Source of the DNA: G963422275 sp963422275
GTDB taxonomy: Bacteria > Pseudomonadota > Alphaproteobacteria > Rhodobacterales > Rhodobacteraceae
Reading direction: 5' to 3'
Assembly (NCBI GenBank): GCA_963422275.1
Contig: OY729418.1
Span: 1,922,001-1,986,000 of the forward strand
DNA: 64,000 nucleotides
Shown: in pieces, positions 1 through 8,495 of the stretch
Layout: each line of letters starts with the position of its first letter
Position numbering within the stretch: position 1 is the first letter of the stretch
Notes under the pieces: model-generated
The model's input: the letters and a program-made list of their open reading frames with translations, nothing else
Database searches by the model: none
Told to the model about the DNA's origin: nothing
Position numbers and translations under genes: made by a program

Positions 1-308
1 CATTCCGGATCGCGAGCGGGCGTTTGGTTGCGACATGGTTCGCTATCGAGGTCTGGAGAGGAACATGCAGCGGCTTGCGCCGCTTTTGGGCTTCTCGAAC
101 CTGATGATTGCCCAGCCCGCACTTGTCGTAACAGGGAAGAAGCGTGTCCGGAATTTGCCGGACCGGCCCTGTGCGGGGGCTGAAACGGCAGCGGTTCCGC
201 CCCGAAAACGCTCGTTTGGGGCTTCCGGGCTGCAAAAAACCGGCCGATGCAGCCGGGAAGGGCAGTTTCCGCAGCCAAAACCAGACCCCCCCCGAAATCA
301 GAGGTTCC
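1..308 (+). mobile_element. IS5-group element, 3' part (copy A)
   Basis: C-terminal end of an IS5-group transposase, entering from outside the window. The stretch MVRYRGLERN..FSNLMIAQP matches the C-terminus of the better preserved copies here. Compared with the copy at 35.8-37.0 kb, one base is missing just before the FGCDMVRYRG segment, so the reading frame is broken. The element ends with the shared terminal sequence TCAGAGGTTCC followed by CTAA, a YTAR-type target. Beyond it lies a rhuM-like gene that this copy interrupted. Confidence 0.85.
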
Positions 309-490
309 CTAAGAAATCCTTGATAGTCGCCGCTGCTTCCAATTCCTAGATCGAGAATATGTTTCGCAATTGCATCAGGACATTCTCGGGTGTGGTGTCG
401 AACACTTCCGCCATCTGCCGTTGGGTCAGTCAGACCGTCTCACGCTCTAGTTAGAAACCCACGCACACCTCACCATTGGGTACCGCCACT
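309..490 (-). pseudogene. rhuM-family gene relic, N-terminal part
   Basis: Translating the minus strand gives ERETV*LTQRQMAEVF, then DTTPENVLM and ELEAAATIKDFL, which reads like the N-terminal DNA-binding-like region of RhuM/virulence-protein (COG3943) family members. These genes often sit inside type I restriction loci. Three in-frame stops and the IS5 insertion at the TTAG in the DFL codons show it is dead. No C-terminal half was found on the other side because copy A enters from outside the window. Confidence 0.65.
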
Positions 491-597
491 AATTGTGCCA
501 GCTTTCGATCATGCAGAGGGCAAACTGCCTGCTGGCAACGCTTTTTCGACCACTGGAAGGCATCATCTAACGACCCAGTGGACAGCGCGGGATTGAG

Positions 598-881
598 TCG
601 TCGCTCGAACGTGGCACCTGCCGGGGTTCATGGCAATGCGCCGCGACACTTTGCGAAGGGTGTGCTCCGCACGCTTGCCGTTCCCGCGATATCCGGCATC
701 AGCCCAAACCTGCTCCTCGCCTTGCAGAAGCCGGTCCGAAGGCGTCAGGTCGCGACGTTGGCGGCCGTTCCCTCCAGATGGCACACCAGCCCTCGGGGAT
801 CGGTGCCGATGCGCAGCTTCATCCCGAAATGCCGCCGGTTCCGGGGCATCTCCAGATCGCGGGCATTGTTCCTTTCCCTAG
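598..881 (-). mobile_element. IS5-group copy B, distal part
   Basis: Minus-strand reading gives pieces of an IS5-group transposase (HFGMKLRIGTDPRG, then DLTPSDRLLQGEEQVWADAGYRG) in two frames. It is degraded, its 3' end is missing near 598, and it was interrupted by copy C at a CTAG. The rest of the same copy continues at 2106. Confidence 0.8.
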
Positions 882-1057
882 GGAACCTCTGATTTGGAGG
901 TTTTTTTTGGGATTTGCTGCGGAATTTGCCCTTCCCGGCTGCACCGGTCGGTTTTCGGCGGTCCGGAAGCCGCAAATGCGCGTTTTCGGGGCGAAACCGC
1001 CGCTGCTTCAGCCCCCGCAGGGCCGATCCGGCAAATTCCGGACACACTTCTCCCTTG

Positions 1058-1621
1058 TCACGACAGGTGCGGCTGGGCAATCATCAGGTTCGAGAAGCCC
1101 GGAAGCAGCGCAAGCCGCTGCACGTTCTTGTCCAGACCCCGATACCGAACCATGTCGTAGCCGAACACCCGCTTGATGATCCGGAACGGATGCTCCACCC
1201 GGGCCCGCACCCGGGCCTTCGCCTTCTCCGCCCTGGCCGCCGCGCTGCCCGGCGCCAGCGTCCGGCGCTTGCTCGGAGGCATGGCAATCTGCCACGAAAC
1301 ATCGCGATGCGCGTGCTCCGCCCGCTTGCCGATCCCGCGGTATCCAGAGTCACCCCGGACTTGCTCCTCCTCGCCGTGCAGAAGCCGATCCGAAGGCGTC
1401 AGGTCGTGAACGTTGGCGGCCGTTCCCTCCAGATGGTGCACCAGACCCCGGGTGTCGGTGCCAATGTGCAGCTTCATCCCGAAATGCCACCGGTTCCCCT
1501 TCTTGGTCTGGTGCATCTCCGGATCGCGGGCGTTGCTCTCGTTCTTGGTCGACGACGGCGCCGAAATGATGGTGGCGTCAACGATGGTGCCCTTCTTCAG
1601 CAAAACCCCCTGCTCGGCCAA
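1058..1621 (-). CDS. IS5-group transposase, catalytic (DDE) frame
   Basis: Second frame of the copy C transposase, beginning in the overlap with the first frame. It carries the IS5 DDE core: TIVDATIISAPSSTKN (first Asp), KGNRWHFGMKLHIGTD, HDLTPSDRLLHGEE with SGYRG (second Asp region) and RARVEHPFRIIKRVFG (Glu region), ending FSNLMIAQPHLS. The frame is uninterrupted for 187 codons, so the catalytic half is intact. Made alone it would lack the N-terminal region. Confidence 0.75.
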   Translation of the reverse strand: MAEQGVLLKKGTIVDATIISAPSSTKNESNARDPEMHQTKKGNRWHFGMKLHIGTDTRGLVHHLEGTAANVHDLTPSDRLLHGEEEQVRGDSGYRGIGKRAEHAHRDVSWQIAMPPSKRRTLAPGSAAARAEKAKARVRARVEHPFRIIKRVFGYDMVRYRGLDKNVQRLALLPGFSNLMIAQPHLS

Positions 1622-2010
1622 GTGATCCCTGATATCCTCAAACAGCTGCTGCGCCAGTCCGTGGTTCTCCAGCCGATGGCGGAAGTCGGGATCGTCGTCT
1701 CGTCCGGAACCTTCTCAAGACTCACCCCGGCAAAGCGCCGGATGCTCTCCGCCTCGTAAAGCTGGTCCTCCATCATCGGGTCGCTCAGGTTGTAAAACAA
1801 TTGAACGCAGTGCACGCGCAGCATCACCGACAGCGGATACGGCTGTCGCCCCCTGCGGCCGCCCTTCGGATACACCGGCGCAATGCGGGCCTCCAGGCGC
1901 TCCCAGGGGATCAGGCCGTCCATCCGCTCCAGAAAGATCTCGCGGCGCGTCTTGCGCTTCTTGCGATCGTATTCGAGGCTGGCAAAGGTCAATTGCTGAA
2001 GGCGTTGCAT
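1597..2010 (-). CDS. IS5-group transposase, N-terminal frame
   Basis: First reading frame of the copy C transposase, starting at the ATG of MQRLQQLTFASLEYD. It contains the DUF772-type N-terminal region typical of IS5 (PWERLEARIAPVYPKGG, LRVHCVQLFYNLSD, ESIRRFAGVSLEKVPDETTI). After DETTI the frame is lost: the expected continuation (DFRHRLENHG) lies in the -1 frame. Whether a ribosome crosses by programmed slippage or this is a disabling deletion cannot be decided from sequence. The same junction is seen in other copies. Confidence 0.75.
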   Translation of the reverse strand: MQRLQQLTFASLEYDRKKRKTRREIFLERMDGLIPWERLEARIAPVYPKGGRRGRQPYPLSVMLRVHCVQLFYNLSDPMMEDQLYEAESIRRFAGVSLEKVPDETTIPTSAIGWRTTDWRSSCLRISGITWPSRGFC

Positions 2011-2105
2011 GTCAGGATCCCCCAAAAAAAGGCGTGGCGCAAAATAACAGGCGCGCACCGGATACGCAATGCAACGCCCAAAATCAGGCTATATTCAGAG
2101 GTTCC

Positions 2106-2213
2106 CTAGTCGACGACGGCACCGAGATTATGGTGGGGCGTCAACGATGCTGTCCTCCTTCAGCAAGACTCCCCGCTCGGCTAGGTGATCCCTGATCTCC
2201 CGAACTAGCGGCA
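2106..2213 (-). mobile_element. IS5-group copy B, proximal part
   Basis: Continues copy B beyond the copy C insertion. The sequence from the CTAG onward aligns with the region of intact copies encoding AEQGVLLKKGTIVDATIISAPS, with several substitutions and one extra G. It breaks off near 2213 where a different transposase remnant begins. Confidence 0.7.
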
Positions 2214-2440
2214 CGGACGCATCGCGTGCCGCACGATGGTCACGTCGACAATCGCCCCGGCGTGTGCTTGAACTTCAATCCGCGCTCGTGCAGCTAGCGA
2301 TGGCCTCCGACAGAAGCGCTGCGTCAAGACCGCGCCGGTCCAGCCAGCCAGCGAAACCAGCAGGTTGGCGCTCGAACGTTGCCCCGTCCGCACATTGGGC
2401 ATTTGTGTCGTATCCTGCACAGTTGGGCACGTCTCTGTCG
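2214..2440 (-). mobile_element. Second IS5-family type, transposase relic
   Basis: Minus-strand frames give LHERGLKFKHTPG and AGAIVDVTIVRH, resembling the first-Asp region (VIDATIVES) of the IS1031/ISL2-like branch of the IS5 family. The nucleotide stretch around 2270-2350 (gcagctagcgatggcctccg) matches a related relic at 21.4 kb. Frameshifts throughout; no ends were recognised. The exact IS subgroup is uncertain. Confidence 0.5.
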
Positions 2441-2602
2441 AACTATATACACGGCAAGGTTCTTCAACTTCCGAGCATGAAATTATCTTGCCCGTAACCT
2501 ATCGTAATAATTAGTTTATTTTCGGGGCACAGGCTCGCTCAATTCGCGTGTCAACACTATCGCAACACCGCGACCCGCCGGCCGACAACCGGCCGACAAC
2601 CG

Positions 2603-2920
2603 TCAGGCGACCGCCCCGAGACCGTTCTTTGCCACCAGCGTTAGGAGCTTCAACGAGGCGCCGCGCGGGCGCTTCTCGCCACGCTCCCACTGGCTCACCA
2701 GTCCCGTGGTCACGTTGAGGTAGCGCGCGAATACCGCCTGGCTCGCATTCTCGCGCAGCCGAAGTTCGCGGATCGCCTCCGGCGCCATGTCTTCAACCGG
2801 CGTCAGGCACATCTCGTCGAACGCCTTCATCGTCCGCTTCGACATGACGCCCGCCTCGGTCATGCCGAGCGCGGTCTCGTGCACCGACGCCAGCACTTCG
2901 CTCCCGTACTGCCTAGCCAT
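2603..2920 (-). CDS. HTH (XRE/HigA-like) antitoxin
   Basis: A 105-residue protein with a C-terminal helix-turn-helix: ELRLRENASQAVFARYLNV followed by TTGLVSQWERGEKRPRG, the classic XRE/HigA pattern. It is expected to bind and neutralise the upstream RelE/HigB-type toxin and to repress the shared promoter. Its ATG lies inside the toxin gene (8-bp overlap), which implies translational coupling. The toxin-first order is typical of higBA-type modules. It appears complete, unlike most of its surroundings. Confidence 0.85.
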   Translation of the reverse strand: MARQYGSEVLASVHETALGMTEAGVMSKRTMKAFDEMCLTPVEDMAPEAIRELRLRENASQAVFARYLNVTTGLVSQWERGEKRPRGASLKLLTLVAKNGLGAVA

Positions 2921-3287
2921 CGCAGTTCACCTCGCTAATCGTCCCGTTCGTCAGCATCGCTTCCAGGCGGGGACCGTCCAGCCCGAGCATTTCCTCCGCC
3001 AGCGCCCGCAACGCCCCGAACTCGCGGCGCCGGAGGTTGTCCCGGTCACTCTTCGCGAACCCGTGCACGAAGAACGCGCGCTCCCCCCGGCGAAACACCA
3101 CGATCGTGCGGAACCCGCCGGACCGGCCCTGTCCCCGCCGGGCGATGCGCTGTTTGATGATGCCGCCGCCCAAGTCGGCGTCGACCAAGCCCCTCGCGGC
3201 GCGCTCCACCGCATCGCACAGCGCCTCGTCCGCGATGCCCTCGCGATGGGCGAAACGCGCGAAGGGTTTGGTCTTGAACGTGCGCAA
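2913..3287 (-). CDS. RelE/HigB2-type toxin
   Basis: A 124-residue protein of the RelE/HigB superfamily, presumed a ribosome-associated mRNA interferase. Visible features are GGFRTIVVFRRGERAFFVHG, a basic beta-sheet core, then FAKSDRDNLRRREF as expected for the C-terminal helix region. The start is a TTG with AGAGAGG about 8 nt upstream; no better ATG is available before the conserved N-terminus. Low translation from TTG suits a toxin. A promoter and palindrome lie directly upstream. Catalytic activity is inferred from family. Confidence 0.8.
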   Translation of the reverse strand: MRTFKTKPFARFAHREGIADEALCDAVERAARGLVDADLGGGIIKQRIARRGQGRSGGFRTIVVFRRGERAFFVHGFAKSDRDNLRRREFGALRALAEEMLGLDGPRLEAMLTNGTISEVNCDG

Positions 3288-3322
3288 TCCGGACCTCTCT
3301 CGTGCCTTTAATCATGCCGGAC

Positions 3323-3351
3323 GATATAGCACCCGGTGCTACCTCGATCAA
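3323..3351 (-). promoter_or_regulatory. Promoter with palindromic operator for the toxin-antitoxin operon
   Basis: Read on the minus strand: TTGATC (3346-3351), a 17-bp spacer, then TATATC (3323-3328), about 35 bp before the toxin start. A palindrome with 7-bp arms, TAGCACC and GGTGCTA around one base, lies at 3327-3341 in the spacer and touches the -10 box. This is where an autoregulating HTH antitoxin would bind. Confidence 0.6.
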
Positions 3352-3689
3352 GTCGCTGGACGCCGGTGCGCGCCGGACGCCGCGGTCTCCGCCGGCCGGG
3401 CGCCGGTTCTGCGTCCAGCGCCCACGAGAGGAGAGTCTGGCCGGAAGCAGGGCGGCGGATGGCGTCCCGGAGGGAGGCGCCGCCGCCGTTCCCCATCGAC
3501 GGCACGACGGAGACGGCACGATGAATGCAGCAATCGCGGTTCCTGGCAACATTGCGTCCACCTTCCTGGTCCACCTCTTCGGCACCGGCCTCGAAGACGA
3601 CCGATACATCGTCGAGCGTTTCAAGGTCCACGCCGACGGCAACATCCGCCCCTGGCCCGGCGAGGCGTCGGTGAAGGCGATGCGGCCCG
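3352..3689. other. No recognisable gene
   Basis: Open frames exist on both strands (for example a + strand stretch reading STFLVHLFGTGLEDDRYIVE), but I recognise none of them. The 3' edge grades into the cas9 relic, so part of this stretch could be eroded cas9 5' sequence. Confidence 0.4.
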
Positions 3690-4100
3690 CCTGCACCGAT
3701 CCGAGCTCACCACGGGAAAAATCCACCATCTCGGCGTGTGAATCTTCCCGGAAACCCGCGGTTCCCAAGGGCGTGCCGTTGAACTAGGAACGGCGGCAGG
3801 CGCGTCTTCGTCGCCGTCGGCGAGAGCGTCCGGCGCCTGCTCGGCGATCAATTGTGTGCGGCCGGACTGCTGCCGTCACGGCAGTCGTCCGACTGGGATC
3901 GGGCCATGAAGCGCGATCCCTATGATCTCCGGGGGCGCGCGTTTGAAGGCGAGGCGTTGTCTCCGCATGAAATCGGCCGTGCCATCTATCATTTTGCGCA
4001 GCGCCGCCACTTCAGGGGCCGCGATATCGAGGAGGTTTCCGACACCGCTGACGACGCAGCCGACAGGAAAGCGACGTCCGCGCGGGAGCAAACTGTTCAG
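3690..4100 (+). pseudogene. cas9: Type II-C cas9 relic (RuvC-I exit, bridge helix, start of REC)
   Basis: Read across frames, the + strand gives IHHLGV*IFPETR, VPLN*ERRQARLRRR, AAGLLPSRQSSDWD, DPYDLRGRAFEGEALSPHE, IGRAIYHFAQRRHFRGRDIE and DTADDAADRKATSAREQT. This follows, in order, the N-terminal region of type II-C Cas9 such as that of Parvibaculum lavamentivorans (LGVRIFPEARDPDGTPLNQQ, then FGRAIYHLAQHRHFKGRELE as I remember it). At least two stops and frameshifts break it. HNH, RuvC-II/III and the PAM domain are absent; an IS1380 fragment follows. No cas1, cas2 or repeat array is nearby. Confidence 0.75.
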
Positions 4101-4203
4101 CCTAGATTCGGCAGTTGCGGGTGGTGGACGGCCAATTCTCGGGGCGGATTTCATCCCGCCAGCGCGCGGCCCGAGGCGACGGGAGCCAAGGTTGATGGCC
4201 CGA

Positions 4204-4718
4204 CTAGCGGCCTCGGAGGCACTTCTTCAGCGCTTCCGCCAAAAGATCCGGCGACAGCGATCCTCGGCCCTCAACTGCTCCGTACTTCGCATCAGCGCCC
4301 GGAAGAAGCCGCTGATCTGCCGCAAAGCCGCGACAACCGCACGCCGCCGCCCGTGGCTCGACGTCACCGTGAGCTGGGTTTGACCAGCATGGTGGGTCTG
4401 GCGGCCAATCCCGTGCAGAAGAAGCGGCCGGCTGGTGATCGCCTTGCGGTGGTGATCGGGATCGGCCAAGCGTACGAATAAACTTCACCAGTTGCAGGTG
4501 AGCGTGATCAGCCGCGCCATGTGCTGGCAGCGCTTCAGATCCCGCGTGGTGAAGCCGCCCCAGCTCCACTGGTTCTTCAACTCGTCGAAGCCGTTCTCCG
4601 CGTCCGCTCGGTCCCGGTACTGGGCGAGCGAGCGGACCTCAAGATCGAGAGACGTCGCCAGAACCGCGAACTTCCAGACCCCCGTGCTAGGCTGCGCCTC
4701 GGCCCAGAACAGATCGCC
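4204..4718 (-). pseudogene. IS1380-family transposase, C-terminal part
   Basis: Minus-strand reading: DLFWAEAQPSTGVWKFAVLA, YRDRADAENGFDELKNQW, HMARLITLTCNW, then after one TGA stop LADPDHHRKAITSRPLLLHG and further into an ALKKCLRGR tail in another frame. This matches the C-terminal half of IS1380-family transposases. One nonsense codon (near 4487) and one frameshift (near 4240) inactivate it. At 4716-4722 it joins abruptly to IS5 sequence. The IS1380 3' flank between 4101 and 4203 contains no separate gene. Confidence 0.8.
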
Positions 4719-5579
4719 ATGGCCGCCGCACTGCCCGGCGCCAGCGTCCGGCGCTGGCTCGGGGCAGGGCAATCCGCCACGAAACATCGCGATGCGCGTG
4801 CTCCGTGCGCTTGCCGATTCCGCGGTATCCAGAGTCACCCCAGACTTGCTCCTCCTCGCCGTGCAGAAGCTGGCCCGAAGGCGTCAGGTCGTGAACGTTC
4901 GCGGCCATTCCCTCCAGGTGGTGCACCAGACCCCGGTGGTCGGTGCCGATGTGCAGCTTCATCCCGAAATGCCACTGGTTCCCCTTCCTGGTCCGGTGCA
5001 TCTCCGGGTCGCGGGCGTTGCTTTCGTTCCCGGTCGGCGAGGCGCCGAAATGATGGTGGCGTCAATGATGCTGTCCTTCTTCAGCACCCCCCCCCGCTCG
5101 GCCAGGTGATCCCTGATCTCCCGAACAGCTGGTGCGCCAGTCCGTGGCGCTCCAGCCGGTGGCGGAAGTCGGGATCGTCGTCTCGTCCGGAACCTTCTCA
5201 AGACTCACCCCGGCAAAGCGCCGGATGCTCTCCGCCTCGCAAGCCGGTCCTCCATCGCCGGATCGCTCAGATTGCAGAACGGCTGAACGCAGTGCACGCG
5301 CAGCATCACCGACAGCGGATGCGGCTGTTACCCCTGGCCGCCGCCCTTCGGACACGCCGGCGCAATGCGGGCCTCCAGGCGCTCCCAGGGGATCGGGCCG
5401 TCCATCCGCTCCGGAAAGATCTCGCGGCGCGTCTTGCGATCGCATTCGAGGCTGGCAAAGGTCAATTGCCGAAATCGCTGCATGTCAGGATCCCCCCAAA
5501 AAAGGCGTGGCGCAAGACAGCGGGCACGCACCGGATGCGCAATGACACGCCCAAAAATCAGGCTATATTCAGAGGTTCC
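4719..5579 (-). mobile_element. IS5-group element, 3'-truncated (copy D)
   Basis: Degraded IS5-group copy with the transposase on the minus strand, in at least three frames: an N-terminal part starting MQRFRQLTFASLECD, a middle with DATIISAP, and a C-terminal part with HFGMKLHIGTD and SGYRGIGKRTEHAH. It has the intact terminal sequence TCAGAGGTTCC at 5569-5579 followed by CTAG, but its other end is lost where IS1380 sequence begins. It interrupts a PP2C-like gene. Confidence 0.85.
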
Positions 5580-5950
5580 CTAGTACTTCGCTTAGACAAA
5601 TTAGAAGCGTTGCCAAAGTTGCGGCAAATTGCCTTGGGTCAGTACCACGTTTCTCCGCGATCGCAGAAATCCAGTCCCTGGCTTCGTCGATCCAACAATT
5701 CAGTGTCTTGTCATCGGGCAGAGCCTCACTTTCTGCCAACCAATCACGAAATCGGACCTTAAGTTGACGGCACACGAGCCAGGCGCCGTATGTCCCAAAG
5801 GCAGCGCTGCCGGCACCGTCAGAAACAACTGCGAAGACATGGTCTTCGCCACAAACCGACACGGCGCAGGCGTCTTGCAACCTATCGCCGGTTCGACTGT
5901 GAGACGTGCCTATCGAGGATGCAGCTGCCCACCGCTACGGCACGACATTA
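5580..5950 (-). pseudogene. PP2C-family protein phosphatase, N-terminal fragment
   Basis: Minus-strand reading RWAAASSIGTSHSRTGDRLQ, then DACAVSVCGEDHVFAVVSDG followed by AGSAAFGTYGAWL and CRQLKVRFRDWL. The GTSH..R.G..QDA and VVSDGAGS motifs are those of bacterial PP2C phosphatases, with the metal-binding Asp in SDGAGS. A TAG replaces an expected Trp codon near the start, and IS5 copy D cuts the gene after ICLSEVL. It lies directly downstream of a vWA gene relic, as in TerY-P triads (vWA, PP2C, kinase). No kinase was found. Confidence 0.7.
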
Positions 5951-5962
5951 GCCCGCTACAGC

Positions 5963-6616
5963 CTAGCCATCCGGCGCGGCAGGATTTTCCAGTGGAACTT
6001 GTTCACTAGGATTGGATTGAGAAACAGCGCCAAGCGAACTCGACAGCCAATGAAACAGATCCTTGAACGCCAATCCCTTCAGCTTTAGCGGTTGACTGGT
6101 CGCGATCGCCTGGAGAACACCCATATCGGCATTTTCAACGCCAACGGCACAGAGCATGAATTCCTTGCGCTCCTCTCCCTTGCGGACCCGGCGTTTGGCT
6201 TCGGCCAGTCGTCGGTGGGCGCGCCATCCGTAATCAGAAAGACCCACGGGCGATGGTAATTGACACCGTTGTCCCTGTAGCAGTTCTTGCGTTTGTGCAG
6301 CATGTCCAAGCCGGTCACGATGGCTTCACCCATCGGCGCCAACCTCCAATTCCTCCGGGGAAAACTGATCCACAGTCACGAAGTCAGAGCGAATCTCGAC
6401 CGGCCCAAAACTAATCATGGCCAATTCGACTCGTTTTGACGCCATCGGGTCATCCAAGAGCTCTTGACGAAGCGTATTCAACCCCCCATTTAGCTCCGTG
6501 ATCGGCGCCCCATTCATGGAATGGAACGTGTCCAGCAGAAGAAGCACAGGGCACCTTTGCTCCGGATTCTCCACAAACTCTACGTCGCTGAAGGGCTGTT
6601 GTTCAAATTCGTCCAT
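5963..6616 (-). pseudogene. TerY-like vWA domain protein, frameshifted
   Basis: Pieces in three frames assemble into one vWA protein of about 215 residues: CPVLLLLDTFHSMNGAPI at the MIDAS position, then KRVELAMISFGPVEIRSDFV, PMGEAIVTGLDMLHKRKN, RPWVFLITDGAPTDDW, and a C-terminus LFHWLSSSLGAVSQSN ending VPLENPAAPDG. Family members carry DTSGSM where this has DTFHSM, so the metal site is damaged as well. The C-terminal pattern is typical of TerY proteins encoded just before a PP2C gene. The frameshifts lie near 6330 and 6190. Confidence 0.75.
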
Positions 6617-6756
6617 GGCTATTCCTTATCTTTCTCGCTTCCGGGGTGTGTGCGTGGTGACTTCGCCTGCATCTTATCTGCCGACGTCCGTCAGCAGGAG
6701 GTGGCCTCGGTTTGTCGGCCAGCGTGTCAGCCAAGTTTAGGTGTATTCCGGTTAAC

Positions 6757-7005
6757 TGCTTATGCACTTGGTTCCGGTTTGATCAAGATGCGGCAGGGGT
6801 GAGGTTTGGCGCGCAGAGCCTGCAGGAACAGGGACAGGAAGGCAGCGTGGCGATTTCGGCGCCGATTGAAACGAAAAACGAACTCATCGAGACAGGTCTG
6901 GAGGTGCTTGGCGCACAGCCCGTGGCAGACGCCCCGCACCCAGCCCTTGAGGTTGCAGAACGCGGTGTGGGTCCAGGCGAGAATTTCATGGGGCTGCCTG
7001 TCGCG
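6757..7005 (-). mobile_element. IS1595-family relic, 3' end
   Basis: Starts with the terminal sequence TGCTTATGCACTTGGTTCCG, shared with the elements at 27.8 and 35.4 kb. The minus strand encodes the transposase C-terminus in the same frame as the 27.8-kb copy. It breaks off near 7005 inside an integrase gene fragment. The other end of the IS is missing. Confidence 0.75.
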
Positions 7006-7420
7006 TGCCTCGGAACGCCCTCCCTCCGGATCCTCTCTCCCCGTGCGACACGCCCGAGCAGGTCCTGGGCCTTCCTCCGCGCCTCAGTCGGGGGCGAAGC
7101 GTCCGATGACGACCCGCTTGTTGGGCGCCTTGCGCCCGACGTCGCCGGGGCGGCAGTTGACGATGAAGGACTTGGTGCCGGAGGGCTGGACACGGCACCC
7201 GAACCCGGTGAGCCTGTCGTCCCAGGCGATCCAGGACTTGTCGGCGGGCTCGAGGGCCGCGACGGTCCGCTTGGTCAGGTTGATCCTGACTTTCGCGATG
7301 CGCTTGCCGGAACGGGTTTCGGTTCTTGTCCTGCTGTCATGACAGTGCAGGGCGCCGTTTGGGTCAGCACTGCCGTCAACGCACGAATGGAAACCGAGGC
7401 GCATGGCAGCGTATCCGGTT
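7006..7420 (-). pseudogene. Tyrosine recombinase (P4-type integrase), N-terminal stub
   Basis: Minus strand: INLTKRTVAALEPADKSWIA, WDDRLTGFGCRVQPSGTKSF, IVNCRPGDVGRKAPNKRVV and, after a frameshift, EARRKAQDLLGRVARGE. This is the N-terminal arm-type DNA-binding region (DUF4102) of P4-like integrases. The core-binding and catalytic domains are missing, cut off by the IS1595 relic. A second, more eroded stub of the same kind lies at 37.2 kb. Both suggest integrative elements once inserted here. Confidence 0.75.
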
Positions 7421-7700
7421 CGCCTCTCGGTTAGTGAAAACACTGTGCTATCCATTGATATATTGCTATTTATGTCGTGTTGAGCGCAACCGCGCGCATC
7501 CCTGTCAGATAGCACACTATAAGGTTCTCTACCATCCGGGCCGTGACAAAGTCGTGAACGAATCTTCCGATGGAGGTAGTGTTCTCGACGAGTTGGATAT
7601 TAAGGTGTCGCCGAATCATTGCTTTTCCATCAGGTCTTGGAATGGCGATGCTTACCAGTCCCCGTGCATGCTTACCGATCCAAACTGCAATGCCCTCGGC

Positions 7701-8222
7701 TCAATCGTCTTGCAGTTGGCTTCGGGCGCTTCGTTCGACCTCTCGGTATGTCTCGGCAGCAGTTGTATCGAAACATGCAAAGACAACCATTTCAATTGAG
7801 CCGGGTTCCGATGCGCGAACTTCGGAAATCGCTATTTTGGCGGCCGAATGCATCGGATAGCCGAACACTCCAGTGCTGATGGCCGGGAACGCTAGACTCA
7901 AAAATCCATTTTTGCGGGCGACCTCCATGCATTTGCGATAGCAACTGCGAAGAAGATCCGGCTCTCCCTGCGTGCCGCCATGCCAAACCGGTCCGACCGT
8001 GTGGATGACATGTCGCGCGGGGAGCAGGTAGCCCAATGTCATCACTGCGTCCCCAACCTTGCATCCGCCAATGGTTCGGCATTCATCCTGAAGTTTTGGC
8101 CCGGCCGCATTGTGTATGGCTCCATCGACTCCCCCGCCTCGCTGGAGGCGCTCGTTCGCGGCGTTGACAATGGCGTCCACTTTCAGCTTGGTAATGTCTC
8201 CAATCAATATCTCGATCTTCAT
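7701..8222 (-). CDS. ymdB: Macrodomain O-acetyl-ADP-ribose deacetylase
   Basis: A 173-residue single macrodomain protein that probably hydrolyses O-acetyl-ADP-ribose or removes ADP-ribose from proteins. Visible motifs: GDITKLKVDAIVNAANERLQ (substrate-binding Asn region), GGGVDGAIHNAAG (ribose loop) and AFPAISTGVFGYP (diphosphate loop), all in the order seen in YmdB/MacroD-type enzymes and of normal length. The start is the ATG before KIEILIGDITKLK. It stands alone between an integrase stub and gyrB and looks complete. Its natural substrate is not evident from context. Confidence 0.9.
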   Translation of the reverse strand: MKIEILIGDITKLKVDAIVNAANERLQRGGGVDGAIHNAAGPKLQDECRTIGGCKVGDAVMTLGYLLPARHVIHTVGPVWHGGTQGEPDLLRSCYRKCMEVARKNGFLSLAFPAISTGVFGYPMHSAAKIAISEVRASEPGSIEMVVFACFDTTAAETYREVERSARSQLQDD

Positions 8223-8495
8223 GAGATTTAATCCAACTCAAGCCAAAGCCAATAAAGTCCTGCTGGCATTGTATGCGTAAACAGCAACCGTGGAAAGACA
8301 TGCTGCCATGCACACCGGCGCGAAGGTTCAACGATATAAAGTCATTCAGCCTCATGTTTGATAAAGACGAGCGTTCATGGCCATTGAACTCAGGTCAGTG
8401 CCCTCGCTCAGCGAACTGAAACTCGCAGACCGCAGGCTGGCATGCTTTGATTTAATTGAGTCGGATGCCCGTCTATGCAAGAGGTCGAGCGCAGA

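Larger units (their letters stand above)
882..2105 (-). mobile_element. IS5-group element, full length (copy C)
   Basis: A 1224-bp element bounded by GGAACCTCTGA and its inverse, flanked by CTAG on both sides (878-881 and 2106-2109). It sits inside another IS5 copy: the sequence left of 878 and right of 2109 joins to a continuous IS5 transposase reading. The transposase is on the minus strand, split into two overlapping frames by a one-base shift also found in other copies. This is the best preserved IS5 copy in the window. Confidence 0.9.

Noticed and set aside
914..1759. 281-codon + frame
   Set aside because: Antisense to the IS5 copy C transposase.
3302..3787. 161-codon + frame as an independent gene
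   Set aside because: Its second half overlaps the cas9 relic in a shifted frame, and the first half overlaps the toxin promoter; no family resemblance.
4521..5762. 413-codon open frame on the + strand
   Set aside because: It is antisense to IS1380 and IS5 copy D transposase sequence and has no family resemblance; a GC-rich shadow frame.
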